Below, piece after piece: positions 16,685 to 25,209 of a stretch of 64,000 nucleotides of DNA. The stretch spans positions 62,001 to 126,000 of the forward strand of contig CALGMR010000004.1 in the NCBI GenBank assembly GCA_937958815.1. The letters run 5' to 3'. The notes beneath the pieces were generated by a model, which saw nothing but the letters and a program-made list of their open reading frames with translations, was not told where the DNA came from and did no database searches. The stretch is from an uncultured Rhizobiaceae group bacterium. GTDB lineage: Bacteria; Pseudomonadota; Alphaproteobacteria; Rhizobiales; Rhizobiaceae. The translations under genes were made by a program, and so were the position numbers. The first letter of the stretch is position 1. Each line of letters starts with the position of its first letter.

Positions 16685-17665
16685 CTAGCTCGGCAAGACC
16701 CCACCCAGTTCGTCTTCCACATGCGCCTGAATGATATCTTCGAAACTGGTTTCGGCGACGAAGCCCAGTTCAACGGCCCGATCTGCGATGAACCGTTTGG
16801 GCCAATTGTCTACGATCCCGACAATCGTTTCATCGCGTCTTTCTTCAATCAGATCGGCAGTCTTTTTTCCTGCCACATTTTCCAATGCTTGGATCATTTC
16901 ACCTACGGTGATTGCGAGACCGGGCAGTGTGAGGTTGCGCCTTGGCCCGACCACATCGCCATCAATTTCAGCAGCGTGAATGGCAAAACCAACCGCTGAA
17001 CGAGGGCTGGCCATCCAGTGCATCACGTCTTTGTCTACCGGCAAAACGGCAGGCTGACCGGAAAGCGGCTCACGGATGATATTGGAAAAGAAGCCGGAAG
17101 CCGCTGCATTGGGTTTGCCCGGACGTACGACAATTGTGGGAAAGCGCAGTCCAATACCATCCATCAATCCTTTGCGGGTGTAGTCCGCCAACAGCAACTC
17201 CCCAATCGCTTTTTGCGTGCCATAGGACGTCAGCGGCGTCAGGTGAAAATCATCTTCGATGGATGAAGGAAACGGCGCGCCGAACACGGCGATTGAAGAG
17301 GCATACACCACGCGCGGGACATAACCGTCTTGGTCAACAATTGCATCGAACAGGTTTTGGGTTCCCCGCAAGTTGATGCGATAGCCTTTTTCAAAATCAG
17401 CCTCCGCTTCACCTGATACGATTGCAGCGAAGTGAAAAATCACATCAGGTTTTTCAGCCACGAGTTTGGCAACTGTGGCCCCGTCCGTGATGTCTCCCGC
17501 CTCAACCGAAACGGCAACAGCGCCCGCATTTTCAATCTGCGCCTCAACAACGTCAAACGCATGGATCGAGGTGATCGCCTGCCCGCGCAGTTTTCCATCT
17601 TGCAAAAGCCGCTCAATCAACTTGCGGCCAATCATGCCTGCCGCACCCAATACCAAAATTTTCAC
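16685..17665 (-). CDS. denD: NAD-dependent epimerase/dehydratase-fold enzyme, D-erythronate dehydrogenase-like
   Basis: Extended SDR of 326 residues. Rossmann motif GAAGMIGRKL (7-16), Ser123/124 in YASSIAVFG, and catalytic Tyr148/Lys152 in SYGTQK are all present. Sequence style (FHFAAIVSGEAEADFEKGYRINLRGT) fits DenD, which oxidises D-erythronate to 2-oxo-tetronate in four-carbon acid-sugar catabolism (family knowledge). The usual partners, an OtnK-type kinase and OtnC-type aldolase, are not next to it. Upstream neighbour is another SDR, 21 bases away, so the two are probably co-transcribed. Fold certain, substrate less so. Confidence 0.85.
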   Translation of the reverse strand: MKILVLGAAGMIGRKLIERLLQDGKLRGQAITSIHAFDVVEAQIENAGAVAVSVEAGDITDGATVAKLVAEKPDVIFHFAAIVSGEAEADFEKGYRINLRGTQNLFDAIVDQDGYVPRVVYASSIAVFGAPFPSSIEDDFHLTPLTSYGTQKAIGELLLADYTRKGLMDGIGLRFPTIVVRPGKPNAAASGFFSNIIREPLSGQPAVLPVDKDVMHWMASPRSAVGFAIHAAEIDGDVVGPRRNLTLPGLAITVGEMIQALENVAGKKTADLIEERRDETIVGIVDNWPKRFIADRAVELGFVAETSFEDIIQAHVEDELGGVLPS

Positions 17666-17686
17666 CGAACTGCCTCCCTGCTTTCT

Positions 17687-18436
17687 TTAAAGCGTCCAAC
17701 CGCCATCGATCGGAATGGCCGTTCCTGTGGTGAACGCGCTTTCATCAGCAGCAAGATAAGTTGCCAATGCCGCGATTTCTTTCGCTTCGCCCACCCGCCC
17801 CATGGGCTGACGAGAAACAAACATTTCCATCGCTTTTTCTTTGCTGCCGACTTCCTTGCCCAGTTCCTCCACCCGTTGTTCCCAAGATGGAGAACGAACC
17901 GTACCGGGGCAGATCGCATTGCAGCGCACGCCTTGTTTAATGTAGTCGGCAGCCACCGATTTGGTGAGGCCAATAACGGCAGCCTTGGTTGTTCCATAAA
18001 TATAACGGTTGGGTGCGCCTTTGATGGAAGACGCTCCGGAAGACATATTGATGATGGAGCCGCCACCATTTTCCAACATTGCAGGCAAGAAAGCGCGGAT
18101 CATCCGATGCATGCTTTTGACGTTGAGGTTCATCGAAAATTCGAATGCATCATCGTCACACTCCAGCACAGTTCCGCTGTGCACAAAGCCCGCAATATTT
18201 GCCACAATATCAACTGCACCAACTTCAACAACAGCATTGGAAACGGACACGTCATCCAAAACATCAAGGTGCAAAGCTTTAAGACCAGCAGATTCGATGT
18301 CACTCAAAAGAGTTTTGTTCACATCGGTTGCGAAAACTTCCGCACCCTCGTCTGCAAACATATCTGCGATAGAGCGCCCAATTCCTTGGCCAGCTGCTGT
18401 TACGATGGCTTTCTTACCAGCAAGTCTATTGCCCAT
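17687..18436 (-). CDS. Short-chain dehydrogenase, DHRS6/BDH2-like
   Basis: Classical SDR of 249 residues. Cofactor motif TAAGQGIG at 13-20, Asp38 (ATDVN) favouring NAD, NIAG at 80-83, catalytic Ser (INMSSGAS), and Tyr147/Lys151 in YGTTK. The strings NIAGFVHSGTVLEC, FSMNLNVKSM and TTKAAVIGLTKSVAADYI closely resemble animal DHRS6 (BDH2, reported on hydroxybutyrate and 4-oxoproline) and bacterial 2-keto-3-deoxy-fuconate dehydrogenases. With DenD downstream, oxidation of a small hydroxy acid or sugar acid is likely. It begins five bases after the acetyltransferase stop, so these three genes look like one operon. Confidence 0.88.
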   Translation of the reverse strand: MGNRLAGKKAIVTAAGQGIGRSIADMFADEGAEVFATDVNKTLLSDIESAGLKALHLDVLDDVSVSNAVVEVGAVDIVANIAGFVHSGTVLECDDDAFEFSMNLNVKSMHRMIRAFLPAMLENGGGSIINMSSGASSIKGAPNRYIYGTTKAAVIGLTKSVAADYIKQGVRCNAICPGTVRSPSWEQRVEELGKEVGSKEKAMEMFVSRQPMGRVGEAKEIAALATYLAADESAFTTGTAIPIDGGWTL

Positions 18437-18440
18437 GATT

Positions 18441-19154
18441 CTACTTTCTGAATTCGTCTAGTCGTTTGATCTGCCGACCATCACCGTCAAAATTGCTTGC
18501 GTCAAGCCATAGATCAAAAGCAAATTTCATTGCCGGCCATTCGTGATCCAGCAAAGAAAACCAGGCCGTATCGCGGTTTTCCCCCTTAACCACCGCCGCT
18601 TGGCGAAAAACGCCTTCATGAGTCATGCCAAAGCGCAAAGCTGCAACCTTTGAGGGTTCATTTGCATTGTTGCATTTCCATTCAAACCGTCGATATCCAA
18701 GATCATCAAAGATGTATCTGGCAAAGAGATAAAATGCTTCTGTGGTGACGGGGGTGCGGGAAATCCGACCGCCCCAGAATATATGTCCGGTTTCAACAAC
18801 TCCATTGGCGTCGTCAATTCGCATCAAGCTCTGCCGCCCTTCCACTCTGTTCGTAGCCTTATCGATGACCGCAAAAAACAGCGGGTCAGCGCTCGCTTGC
18901 GCATTCTCCAACCATGTTTGAAAATCGGCCCGACTCGTGGGTTCTACTTCTGGCAAATACCTAAACCGTGAACCCGCATCAGCCAGCGTCGCAGCGTCAA
19001 ACAGGTCATCACCATGTTCAGCCGCATCTAACGGTTCCAATCTGCAGAACTGCCCTTCAAGCACAATCTTCTGCGGCCTGGGGCATGGTTTCCAATCTGC
19101 CAAATTAATCACGACGGTTCTCCCCGAAAAAACACAGTCTATCCGCTTTGGCAT
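18441..19154 (-). CDS. GNAT-family N-acetyltransferase, RimJ-like
   Basis: Acetyl-CoA-dependent transferase of 237 residues. The pattern ILEGQ/CRLEPLDAAEHGDDLF, then VVETGHIFWGGRISRTPVTTEAFYLFARYIFDDLGYRRFEWKCN and ENRDTAWFSLLDHEWP is typical of the RimJ-like branch that acts on protein or peptide N-termini or small amines. ATG 19154 is preferred; an in-frame GTG at 19187 would add 11 residues. First gene of a compact minus-strand set with the two SDRs. No specific substrate can be given. Confidence 0.82.
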   Translation of the reverse strand: MPKRIDCVFSGRTVVINLADWKPCPRPQKIVLEGQFCRLEPLDAAEHGDDLFDAATLADAGSRFRYLPEVEPTSRADFQTWLENAQASADPLFFAVIDKATNRVEGRQSLMRIDDANGVVETGHIFWGGRISRTPVTTEAFYLFARYIFDDLGYRRFEWKCNNANEPSKVAALRFGMTHEGVFRQAAVVKGENRDTAWFSLLDHEWPAMKFAFDLWLDASNFDGDGRQIKRLDEFRK

Positions 19155-19214
19155 CTTGCGATATAGCAAAAATACTTCAACAATCACCGCAAGAAATACA
19201 CCGGAAAAGACAAC

Positions 19215-20396
19215 ATGTTGAAATCAATTTCAGGCTTTGGCCGCATTGGCGAGGAAAACGCATTTGCCGTACTGGCACGCGCGACCGAACTTGCCAGCGC
19301 AGGCATGGATGTCATCAATCTTGGCATTGGCCAACCGGATTTCCCAACGCCAGACCATATTGTCGAGGCCGCCATTAAGGCGCTGAAAGATGGCCATCAC
19401 GGTTACACCCCTGCAACAGGAATATTGCCCCTGCGCGAAGCCGTCGCAAAACGAACGTTAGAGACAACGGGCGTTGAGGTTTCCCCTGACAATATTTGCA
19501 TTATGCCCGGCGGAAAAGTGACCATGTTCGCCGCCATATTGATGATGGGTGAGCCTGGCGTCGAGATCATGTATCCAGATCCCGGCTTTCCGATTTACCG
19601 CTCCATGATCGAATTTACGGGTGCAACACCAGTGCCGATTCCAGTGCGCGAAGAGAACGGATTTGCATTCTCCGGCGCCGAAGCTTTGTCATTGGTAAGC
19701 GACAAAACCCGCCTCATCATTCTCAATTCACCGGCCAACCCAACTGGTGGTGTCACGCCGCGAAGTGAAGTTGCTACACTGGTGGCGGGCTTAGAAAAGT
19801 TTCCTCATACAGCTATCCTATCCGACGAAATTTATGACGTCATGACCTATGACGGTGAAGAGCATGTTTCCTTGCTGCAATTTCCGGAAATTCGAGACCG
19901 TCTGATTGTGCTGAACGGCTGGTCAAAAACATGGGCTATGACAGGCTGGCGAATGGGGTGGTCAATTTGGCCCGATGCACTTTTTGAAAATGTGCGCAAA
20001 CTCGCCGTCAATGCTTGGTCTTGCGTCAACGCGCCATCGCAGTTTGCCGGTCTTGCCGCCATTGAAGGGCCGCAGGATGCAGTCCACGACATGATGAAAG
20101 CGTTTGACGAACGCCGCAAACTCGTTGTCAAACGCGCCAATGAATTGCCAGGCGTGACCTGCGCCACTCCCAAGGGCGCATTCTACGCCTTTCCAAATAT
20201 CAGCAAAACAGGTTGGCAGGCCAAACCACTGGCGTCAACACTTCTGGAGACCAAGGGAGTGGCAGTGATTGGGGGTCCGGATTTCGGAATATTGGGCGAA
20301 GGCTATATGCGCCTGTCCTATGCCAATTCTGCCGAGAACATCGCAACTGCGCTTGATCGCATTGCAGAGTTTTTGAACGAAAAAAACGCGCCCTAG
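19215..20396 (+). CDS. Class I/II PLP-dependent aminotransferase, aspartate-aminotransferase-like
   Basis: Fold-type I transaminase of 393 residues and family length. Visible elements: GIGQPDFPTP near 37, LNSPANPTGG at about 175, SDEIYDVMTYDG, the Schiff-base Lys238 in LNGWSKTWAMTGWRMGW, and a C-terminal Arg in YMRLSYANS for the substrate carboxylate. It is transcribed alone, divergent from the acetyltransferase operon and convergent with the TRAP-type binding-protein gene; the stop codon lies inside the downstream hairpin. The substrate could be aspartate or an aromatic or branched amino acid. Confidence 0.9.
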   Translation: MLKSISGFGRIGEENAFAVLARATELASAGMDVINLGIGQPDFPTPDHIVEAAIKALKDGHHGYTPATGILPLREAVAKRTLETTGVEVSPDNICIMPGGKVTMFAAILMMGEPGVEIMYPDPGFPIYRSMIEFTGATPVPIPVREENGFAFSGAEALSLVSDKTRLIILNSPANPTGGVTPRSEVATLVAGLEKFPHTAILSDEIYDVMTYDGEEHVSLLQFPEIRDRLIVLNGWSKTWAMTGWRMGWSIWPDALFENVRKLAVNAWSCVNAPSQFAGLAAIEGPQDAVHDMMKAFDERRKLVVKRANELPGVTCATPKGAFYAFPNISKTGWQAKPLASTLLETKGVAVIGGPDFGILGEGYMRLSYANSAENIATALDRIAEFLNEKNAP

Positions 20397-20402
20397 AGGG
20401 CG
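20380..20402 (-). terminator. Terminator for the mod/binding-protein operon
   Basis: Read on the minus strand, CGCCCT-CT-AGGGCG is followed by CG and seven T residues, 17 bases after the binding-protein stop at 20419. It overlaps the last codons of the convergent aminotransferase gene. The two-base gap means the loop opens one or two pairs. Confidence 0.65.
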
Positions 20403-20418
20403 GGTTCAAAGCCAAGTG

Positions 20419-21414
20419 TTAAGGCAATCTGTTGGCGTTTTGCAGCGCTGCGATCAAAGCCAAACCATGCGCGTTGGAATATTGGGTCCACACACGCGAA
20501 ACAGATGATCGCCATCGCAACCACTGATCGCGCGACAAAGCAAGAACCGGCTTGTTGGCACGCATCAAACTGTTGCGTGCCGAACGCTCCCGCCGAATGG
20601 TTTCAAACGCAATTTGGTTGAGGCCACGTTGCACGGTTTGAAAAATTTCCGTGCGCAAAGCCGCTTCTAACGACTCAAGCCAAGCTGAACTCACGACCAG
20701 CTGGAAACCACGATAAGCGTGATTGGTTTCTACCACGGAATTTAGGGCTTCTCGTAATTTCGGATCAGACAAGTCTGCCCAAGTGACTGGCGCAATGTCG
20801 AAGTCTCCGTCTGCCAAACCCTGAGCAATCGATTTATTGTTGCGCCGTTTCGAAATGCCTTTCACACCACTCACAATATCTGAAAATCCGCCACCACCTG
20901 TTGTGTCAAAGCGAACACCAATCGCATTTTCTGGGTTTAAAACCTGCTTTCTCTGCACCAGTTGATCGAAGCCGCCATGAACAAACCCCAAAGGCTGCAC
21001 GCCAGAACTGGAAAGCTTCGGTTGAACGGCCAGCCATTCCGGTGATGCCTGAAACTTAGCGACAGATTGAAAATTCGCAAATGCGAAGGGCAATGCAAAA
21101 ATGCGATACTCACGCACTACATTGGCAAGAGTTGAAAGTTTTGGCAGAGCAAGCACCGCAGCTCCTTTTTTCAAAGAATCAAACACTTGCGCGTCTGCAA
21201 ACTTTTTCTGATCAGAGACCACTTGCAAACAGGCTTTTCCCTGCAGGTCGCGATCCAAAAGAAGTTTCAACTGGTCGGCAGCCAAACGCTGTGCAGACTT
21301 TGAATCATTGTCTGCCAAGCCCAAGACAAGTTGCTTTTCCCCTGCATCACAATTTGCAAATGCTGGGACAACCATAAGAACAGCGAAAACAACAAATGTT
21401 AGAAAACGGATCAT
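20419..21414 (-). CDS. Orphan TRAP-type (DctP-like) periplasmic binding protein
   Basis: Exported solute-binding protein of 331 residues with a signal peptide (MIRFLTFVVFAVLMVVPAFA). DctP-like traits are LGLADNDSKSAQRLAADQLK at the start, LPFAFANFQS, and a central AIGVRFDTTGGGG where TRAP receptors carry a binding arginine. The usual DATEW element is replaced by FDIAPVTWADLSDPK. No DctQ or DctM is nearby. Instead it starts one base into the modC stop (TGATG), making it the last gene of the molybdate ABC operon. Function unknown; it may be a sensor or accessory receptor. Confidence 0.72.
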   Translation of the reverse strand: MIRFLTFVVFAVLMVVPAFANCDAGEKQLVLGLADNDSKSAQRLAADQLKLLLDRDLQGKACLQVVSDQKKFADAQVFDSLKKGAAVLALPKLSTLANVVREYRIFALPFAFANFQSVAKFQASPEWLAVQPKLSSSGVQPLGFVHGGFDQLVQRKQVLNPENAIGVRFDTTGGGGFSDIVSGVKGISKRRNNKSIAQGLADGDFDIAPVTWADLSDPKLREALNSVVETNHAYRGFQLVVSSAWLESLEAALRTEIFQTVQRGLNQIAFETIRRERSARNSLMRANKPVLALSRDQWLRWRSSVSRVWTQYSNAHGLALIAALQNANRLP

Positions 21415-22082
21415 CAGCTTAAATCTGGCCTTGAGTGGACATATTCGTTAGGTGTCTGCTCCGACACGATGGAACCGTCTTTTATAGAAAACACCAAATC
21501 TGCCAACCGGCTGATTTCATCACGATGATGGCTGACATAGACGATGGGCACATCAGTTTCGTCCCGCAAACGCTCCAAGAACGGCAGCACTTGTTCGCGT
21601 CTTTCATCGTCCAAACCCGTGAGAGGTTCATCCAACAACAACAATTGTGGGTCACTCAATAATGCACGGCCAAGAGCGACGCGCTGCGCCTCCCCTCCGG
21701 AGAGCTTTGCAGGCAGTCGCTTCAACAAATCACCAAGGTCGAGCAAATCGACAATACCATCCCAAGAAACGTTTTGTGCGGGTGATCCATATTTCAAATT
21801 CTGTTGCACCGACAAGTGCGGGAACAAAAGCGGGTCTTGAAACACGATTCCCAAACGGCGTTTGTTCACTGGCAAGTCGATCCCTGCTGTCTGATCAAAC
21901 AACACGTTCTCCGCGATTTCAATTCGACCTTCGCTTGGCGTCCAGAGCCCCGCAATGGCTCGTAACACAGTGGTCTTGCCCGCACCCGATGGCCCCACAA
22001 GCGCTGTGACACCCAGCCCAGCTTGCAGTTCTGCATCAATGGCAAATTGTCCGACCCGTCCTTTGATGTCCAGATTGAGCAT
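21414..22082 (-). CDS. modC: Molybdate ABC transporter ATP-binding protein, short form
   Basis: ATPase that drives molybdate (or tungstate) import, 222 residues. Walker A GPSGAGKTT (about 30-38), Q-loop VFQDPLLFPH, ABC signature KLSGGEAQRVALGRAL, Walker B LLLLDEPLTGLD and H-loop VSHH are all intact. Typical ModC is about 350 residues with a C-terminal TOBE/Mop regulatory domain; here the protein ends soon after the ATPase domain, so that domain is absent. modB ends one base before the start and the orphan binding-protein gene overlaps the stop. Confidence 0.9.
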   Translation of the reverse strand: MLNLDIKGRVGQFAIDAELQAGLGVTALVGPSGAGKTTVLRAIAGLWTPSEGRIEIAENVLFDQTAGIDLPVNKRRLGIVFQDPLLFPHLSVQQNLKYGSPAQNVSWDGIVDLLDLGDLLKRLPAKLSGGEAQRVALGRALLSDPQLLLLDEPLTGLDDERREQVLPFLERLRDETDVPIVYVSHHRDEISRLADLVFSIKDGSIVSEQTPNEYVHSRPDLS

Positions 22083-22778
22083 TTAGCGCCCCCTCTTTCT
22101 AATCATCCGTGTCGCTAAAATTTCAGAAAACAATATGGCCACGAACGAGATTGCAATCGCAATACCCATCAAAGCGAATGCAGCAGAATCTCCTGATGGC
22201 GATTGCAACAACGTGTAAATGGCCAGTGAAAGCGTTTGTGTTTCGCCTGGAATATTTGAAACAAATGTAATGGTTGCCCCAAATTCGCCAAGCGCCTTTG
22301 CAAACCCCAACACAAGGCCAGACAGAATGCCGGGCCATGCCAGTGGCAAGGCAATCGTGCGGAACCGTTTCCATCTGCCGGCCCCCAGAGTTTCTGCCAT
22401 TTCATGCAGTCGTTGGTCTTGAGATTCAAAAGCCAAACGAATGGGACGCACCACAAGTGGAAACGCCATGATCCCGGCTGCCAAGGCAGCACCAACCCAT
22501 GAAAAGGTAAAGCCCAATCCGATATCGTTCAGCAAAGAGCCAACCGCGCCATTTCGACCAAAAATCAACAGCAGAACATACCCCGTGACCACAGGTGGCA
22601 AAACCAGTGGTAAATGAACCAAGGCACTGATCAAGCTCTTTCCGCGCAAATTTGGTTTCGCCAGCCATTTGCCGACTAAAATCGCCAAAGGCAAAACAAA
22701 GGCCATGGCCACCAGCGACACTTTGAGCGAAAGCCAAACGATTTCGCGCACCGCAGGATCGGAAAACAACGCGCCCAA
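22083..22778 (-). CDS. modB: Molybdate ABC transporter permease
   Basis: Inner-membrane channel subunit, 231 residues with about five to six hydrophobic helices. The cytoplasmic coupling loop reads ETLGAGRWKRFRTIALPLAWPGILSG, the EAA motif that docks onto ModC; LPLVLPPVVTGYVLL is characteristic of ModB/CysT-type permeases. The start is a TTG at 22778, one base beyond the modA stop and 14 bases after a GGAG in the modA end. Part of the eda-modABC-binding protein run. Confidence 0.92.
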   Translation of the reverse strand: MGALFSDPAVREIVWLSLKVSLVAMAFVLPLAILVGKWLAKPNLRGKSLISALVHLPLVLPPVVTGYVLLLIFGRNGAVGSLLNDIGLGFTFSWVGAALAAGIMAFPLVVRPIRLAFESQDQRLHEMAETLGAGRWKRFRTIALPLAWPGILSGLVLGFAKALGEFGATITFVSNIPGETQTLSLAIYTLLQSPSGDSAAFALMGIAIAISFVAILFSEILATRMIRKRGR

Positions 22779-22779
22779 C

Positions 22780-23547
22780 CTAGCGCCCTGCTCCAGCTGG
22801 CTTGAACCCTGCCGCTTTCAAAATATCTTGTGCCGTTTGGCTCAAAAGAAACTCCACGAATTTTCCACTGTCGCGATTTGCACCATCAACTGCAGCTGCA
22901 AAATATTGAACTTCATCATAGCTGTCGTCGAGAAATACAAAAGCAGATTTAACGGCAGGTTCGATTGCCACATCTGTCGCGTAGACAATGGCAGCTCCAA
23001 CCTCTCCCAGCGCCAACTGTCGAAGTGTGACACGAACATTCTCACTGAACACTGCCTGTGATTGCGCTGTCGTCCAGATCCCCATCGATGTCATAGCCTG
23101 CTTGGCATATCGCCCCGCAGGGATCGATTGCGGATCAGCCATTGCAAAACGAGCAGCTGTCAAAAGCGCCTTTGGATCAGCCCAATTTTCAGTTTCATTG
23201 CGAACGGCGACCACGAGTTCATTACCCGCAATAACTTTGACTGACTGTTGAACCAGTCGTTTTCGATCCGTCAGCCACTTTATCCACACCGCGTCTGCCG
23301 ATATGAACACATCTGCGGGCGCGCCATTGTCAATCTGACGCGCCAATTGCGCTGTGCCGGCGATAGAGAGACTCACCGACGTGTTGGATAATCCTTCGTA
23401 TTCCTTGACCAGCGATTGCATCACATCAGTCATGCTGGCGGGCACAAAAACCAGCAGTTTTTCTTGAGCACGTGCCGCGTCAAAGGGCGCGGCAAGTATA
23501 AACAAGACACATGTAGCAGTGATCAGATTTCGAATTGAAATCCTCAT
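22780..23547 (-). CDS. modA: Molybdate ABC transporter substrate-binding protein
   Basis: Periplasmic molybdate/tungstate receptor of 255 residues. A signal peptide (MRISIRNLITATCVLFILAA, cleavage near ARAQ) precedes the ModA fold: LLVFVPASMTDVMQ holds the first binding Ser, SIAGTAQLARQIDNGAPADVFISAD the second. ATG 23547 is chosen; a TTG at 23556 is possible. It follows eda by 12 bases. No ModE regulator gene is near. Distinguishing molybdate from tungstate needs binding data. Confidence 0.9.
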   Translation of the reverse strand: MRISIRNLITATCVLFILAAPFDAARAQEKLLVFVPASMTDVMQSLVKEYEGLSNTSVSLSIAGTAQLARQIDNGAPADVFISADAVWIKWLTDRKRLVQQSVKVIAGNELVVAVRNETENWADPKALLTAARFAMADPQSIPAGRYAKQAMTSMGIWTTAQSQAVFSENVRVTLRQLALGEVGAAIVYATDVAIEPAVKSAFVFLDDSYDEVQYFAAAVDGANRDSGKFVEFLLSQTAQDILKAAGFKPAGAGR

Positions 23548-23559
23548 ATCAATCAACCG

Positions 23560-24192
23560 CTAGAGTGCAGCTGCTTCTGCAGCCAGCTTTTGAATACCCG
23601 CCCAGTCTTTCTTTTCAATAAGATCAGCTGGGGCAACCCAAGATCCGCCTACGCAAATAATATTTTTCAAAGCAAGATAAGAAGGCGCTTTTTCCAAAGT
23701 TAGCCCACCTGTTGGACAAAATTTCAGGTTTTGAAAAACAGCGCCCATTGATTTCAAATAATCAGCACCACCAGCCTGTTCTGCGGGAAAGAACTTCAAA
23801 AACTCGTATCCTTCGTTCATCAACGCCATGGCTTCGCTTGGTGTGGCAATCCCCGGCAAGAGTGGAATATCTGTCTTGGCATTTGCATCCATCAGATCCT
23901 GTGTTGCACCCGGTGAAACCAAAAACTGAGAACCTGCTTCAATTGCGTCCATCATCATAGAACGATTGAGCACTGTGCCTGCGCCGACAACAGCGCCTTC
24001 AACCTGCTTGGCAACTGCTGCGATACATTTGAGCGCTTGTTCAGTTCGCATGGTAATTTCTATGACGGGCAAACCACCCGCGACCAAAGCGCGGCTTGTT
24101 TCAACGGCATCTTCAACACTGTCGAATTTCAAAACTGGCACGACAGGAGCCAAAGCTAGAATTTGTTGAATGCGTTCGTTCTTGGATTTCAT
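23560..24192 (-). CDS. eda: 2-keto-3-deoxy-6-phosphogluconate aldolase
   Basis: Class I aldolase of the Entner-Doudoroff route that splits KDPG into pyruvate and glyceraldehyde 3-phosphate; 210 residues. Schiff-base Lys133 lies in FLKFFPAEQAGG, with Glu45 and Arg49 in VIEITMRT. Phosphate-binding PTGG and GGSW elements appear toward the end. No edd or glucokinase gene adjoins; instead it sits between a muramidase and modABC with short gaps (33 and 12 bases) on one strand. Co-transcription with modABC is likely. Confidence 0.94.
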   Translation of the reverse strand: MKSKNERIQQILALAPVVPVLKFDSVEDAVETSRALVAGGLPVIEITMRTEQALKCIAAVAKQVEGAVVGAGTVLNRSMMMDAIEAGSQFLVSPGATQDLMDANAKTDIPLLPGIATPSEAMALMNEGYEFLKFFPAEQAGGADYLKSMGAVFQNLKFCPTGGLTLEKAPSYLALKNIICVGGSWVAPADLIEKKDWAGIQKLAAEAAAL

Positions 24193-24225
24193 TGGTCGTC
24201 CGCCAAAATTGATAATTGACGAACA

Positions 24226-25209
24226 TTAAGCCAAGCGCCGTGAAATGGAAAGAAGGCCTTTGCTAAGTTTGCTGCGAAATGACTTTGCCCCGCCATTCAT
24301 TTTGCTCTGCACACATGTCTTCGAGGCCGATAGTTTAGACTTCAATGTGCATAGCTTCTCATTGACCTGACGAGACACCATTTCACGGCCACCAAATATC
24401 AACGTCGTTTCCCGTTCGCCCACGACACCCGTTTCTTCCAACAAGTGATCCCTTTGGAACTGACGTATCAGCCGGTCCGTTTTCAATCCGAACAATCCAT
24501 CAGCAACCAACACATATCCGCGTGCGGTCATGGCTCGTTGCAACTTTTTGACCTCTGCCCCACGGGCTCCAAATCTCAACTGACTGTCATCGTCCCCATT
24601 GGACTGCGGGAGTTCATTTTCCAGTTCTTTCAAAAACCGCTTATATGCCGCGGCCATTTTCTCATCGTACTTGTTTTTGCGATATCCGGGACCATTGTAA
24701 GTGCGTGCAAAAGCGACCCAATCTTGATGCCGTAGCGCATGAGACAAATTGGATTTGTCTATGTAACGCGCCATAACCGATATTTGCCCAACCAAACCAG
24801 ACCTGGCTTCCCGCGCCAAAGCATCAACACTGCCATAACCCAACCATTGCCAATGAGACCCCATAACTTGCCCCACTCCCCAAGACACGGAAGACAATGC
24901 AGCGATACGATTGATTTTAATGGCGCGTGACAAAAGCTTCCATCGACCAGATTGTGAACGAGGGTTTTTGATTTTTCCAGCTTGCGGGTTGGCCAATCCT
25001 TCTGCACGCGCCATCAACTTCGCATCACCTGAAAGAAATCGGTCGAAATAGTGACCTTCAAAGCGGATCAGAGGCTCCGTCTTTCCATTCACAGTGGCGA
25101 AAGAGCGACCGCCGGATTCAACTTCAACAACGGCCAGCAAACTGGGCAATGGCACATCCAGTTTTTCAGCAATCGGCTCAATGGCCTCAATTGTTTTGGC
25201 GTCAAACAT
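24226..25209 (-). CDS. N-acetylmuramidase-domain protein with peptidoglycan-binding domain
   Basis: Predicted peptidoglycan hydrolase of 327 residues. Residues about 8-195 match the N-acetylmuramidase (DUF3380) domain of phage endolysins: LLAVVEVESGG with candidate catalytic Glu29/Glu31, PLIRFEGHYFDR, SWGVGQVMGSHW and FARTYNGPGY. Residues about 225-285 form a PG_binding_1 domain (RFGARGAEVKKLQRAMTARGY, DGLFGLKTDRLIRQFQ). A basic tail of about 40 residues ends it. There is no signal peptide, holin gene or other phage gene nearby. ATG 25209 is chosen because GAGGAG lies 9 bases before it. Confidence 0.85.
   Translation of the reverse strand: MFDAKTIEAIEPIAEKLDVPLPSLLAVVEVESGGRSFATVNGKTEPLIRFEGHYFDRFLSGDAKLMARAEGLANPQAGKIKNPRSQSGRWKLLSRAIKINRIAALSSVSWGVGQVMGSHWQWLGYGSVDALAREARSGLVGQISVMARYIDKSNLSHALRHQDWVAFARTYNGPGYRKNKYDEKMAAAYKRFLKELENELPQSNGDDDSQLRFGARGAEVKKLQRAMTARGYVLVADGLFGLKTDRLIRQFQRDHLLEETGVVGERETTLIFGGREMVSRQVNEKLCTLKSKLSASKTCVQSKMNGGAKSFRSKLSKGLLSISRRLA

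Noticed and set aside
17432-18451. 339-codon open frame on the plus strand
   Set aside because: Antisense to the DHRS6-like SDR and the DenD gene, both with complete catalytic motifs; the predicted product is Cys/His/Phe-rich and unlike a real protein.
24226-25209. Prophage remnant
   Set aside because: Only the muramidase is phage-like; no integrase, capsid, tail, holin or attachment site is visible around it.
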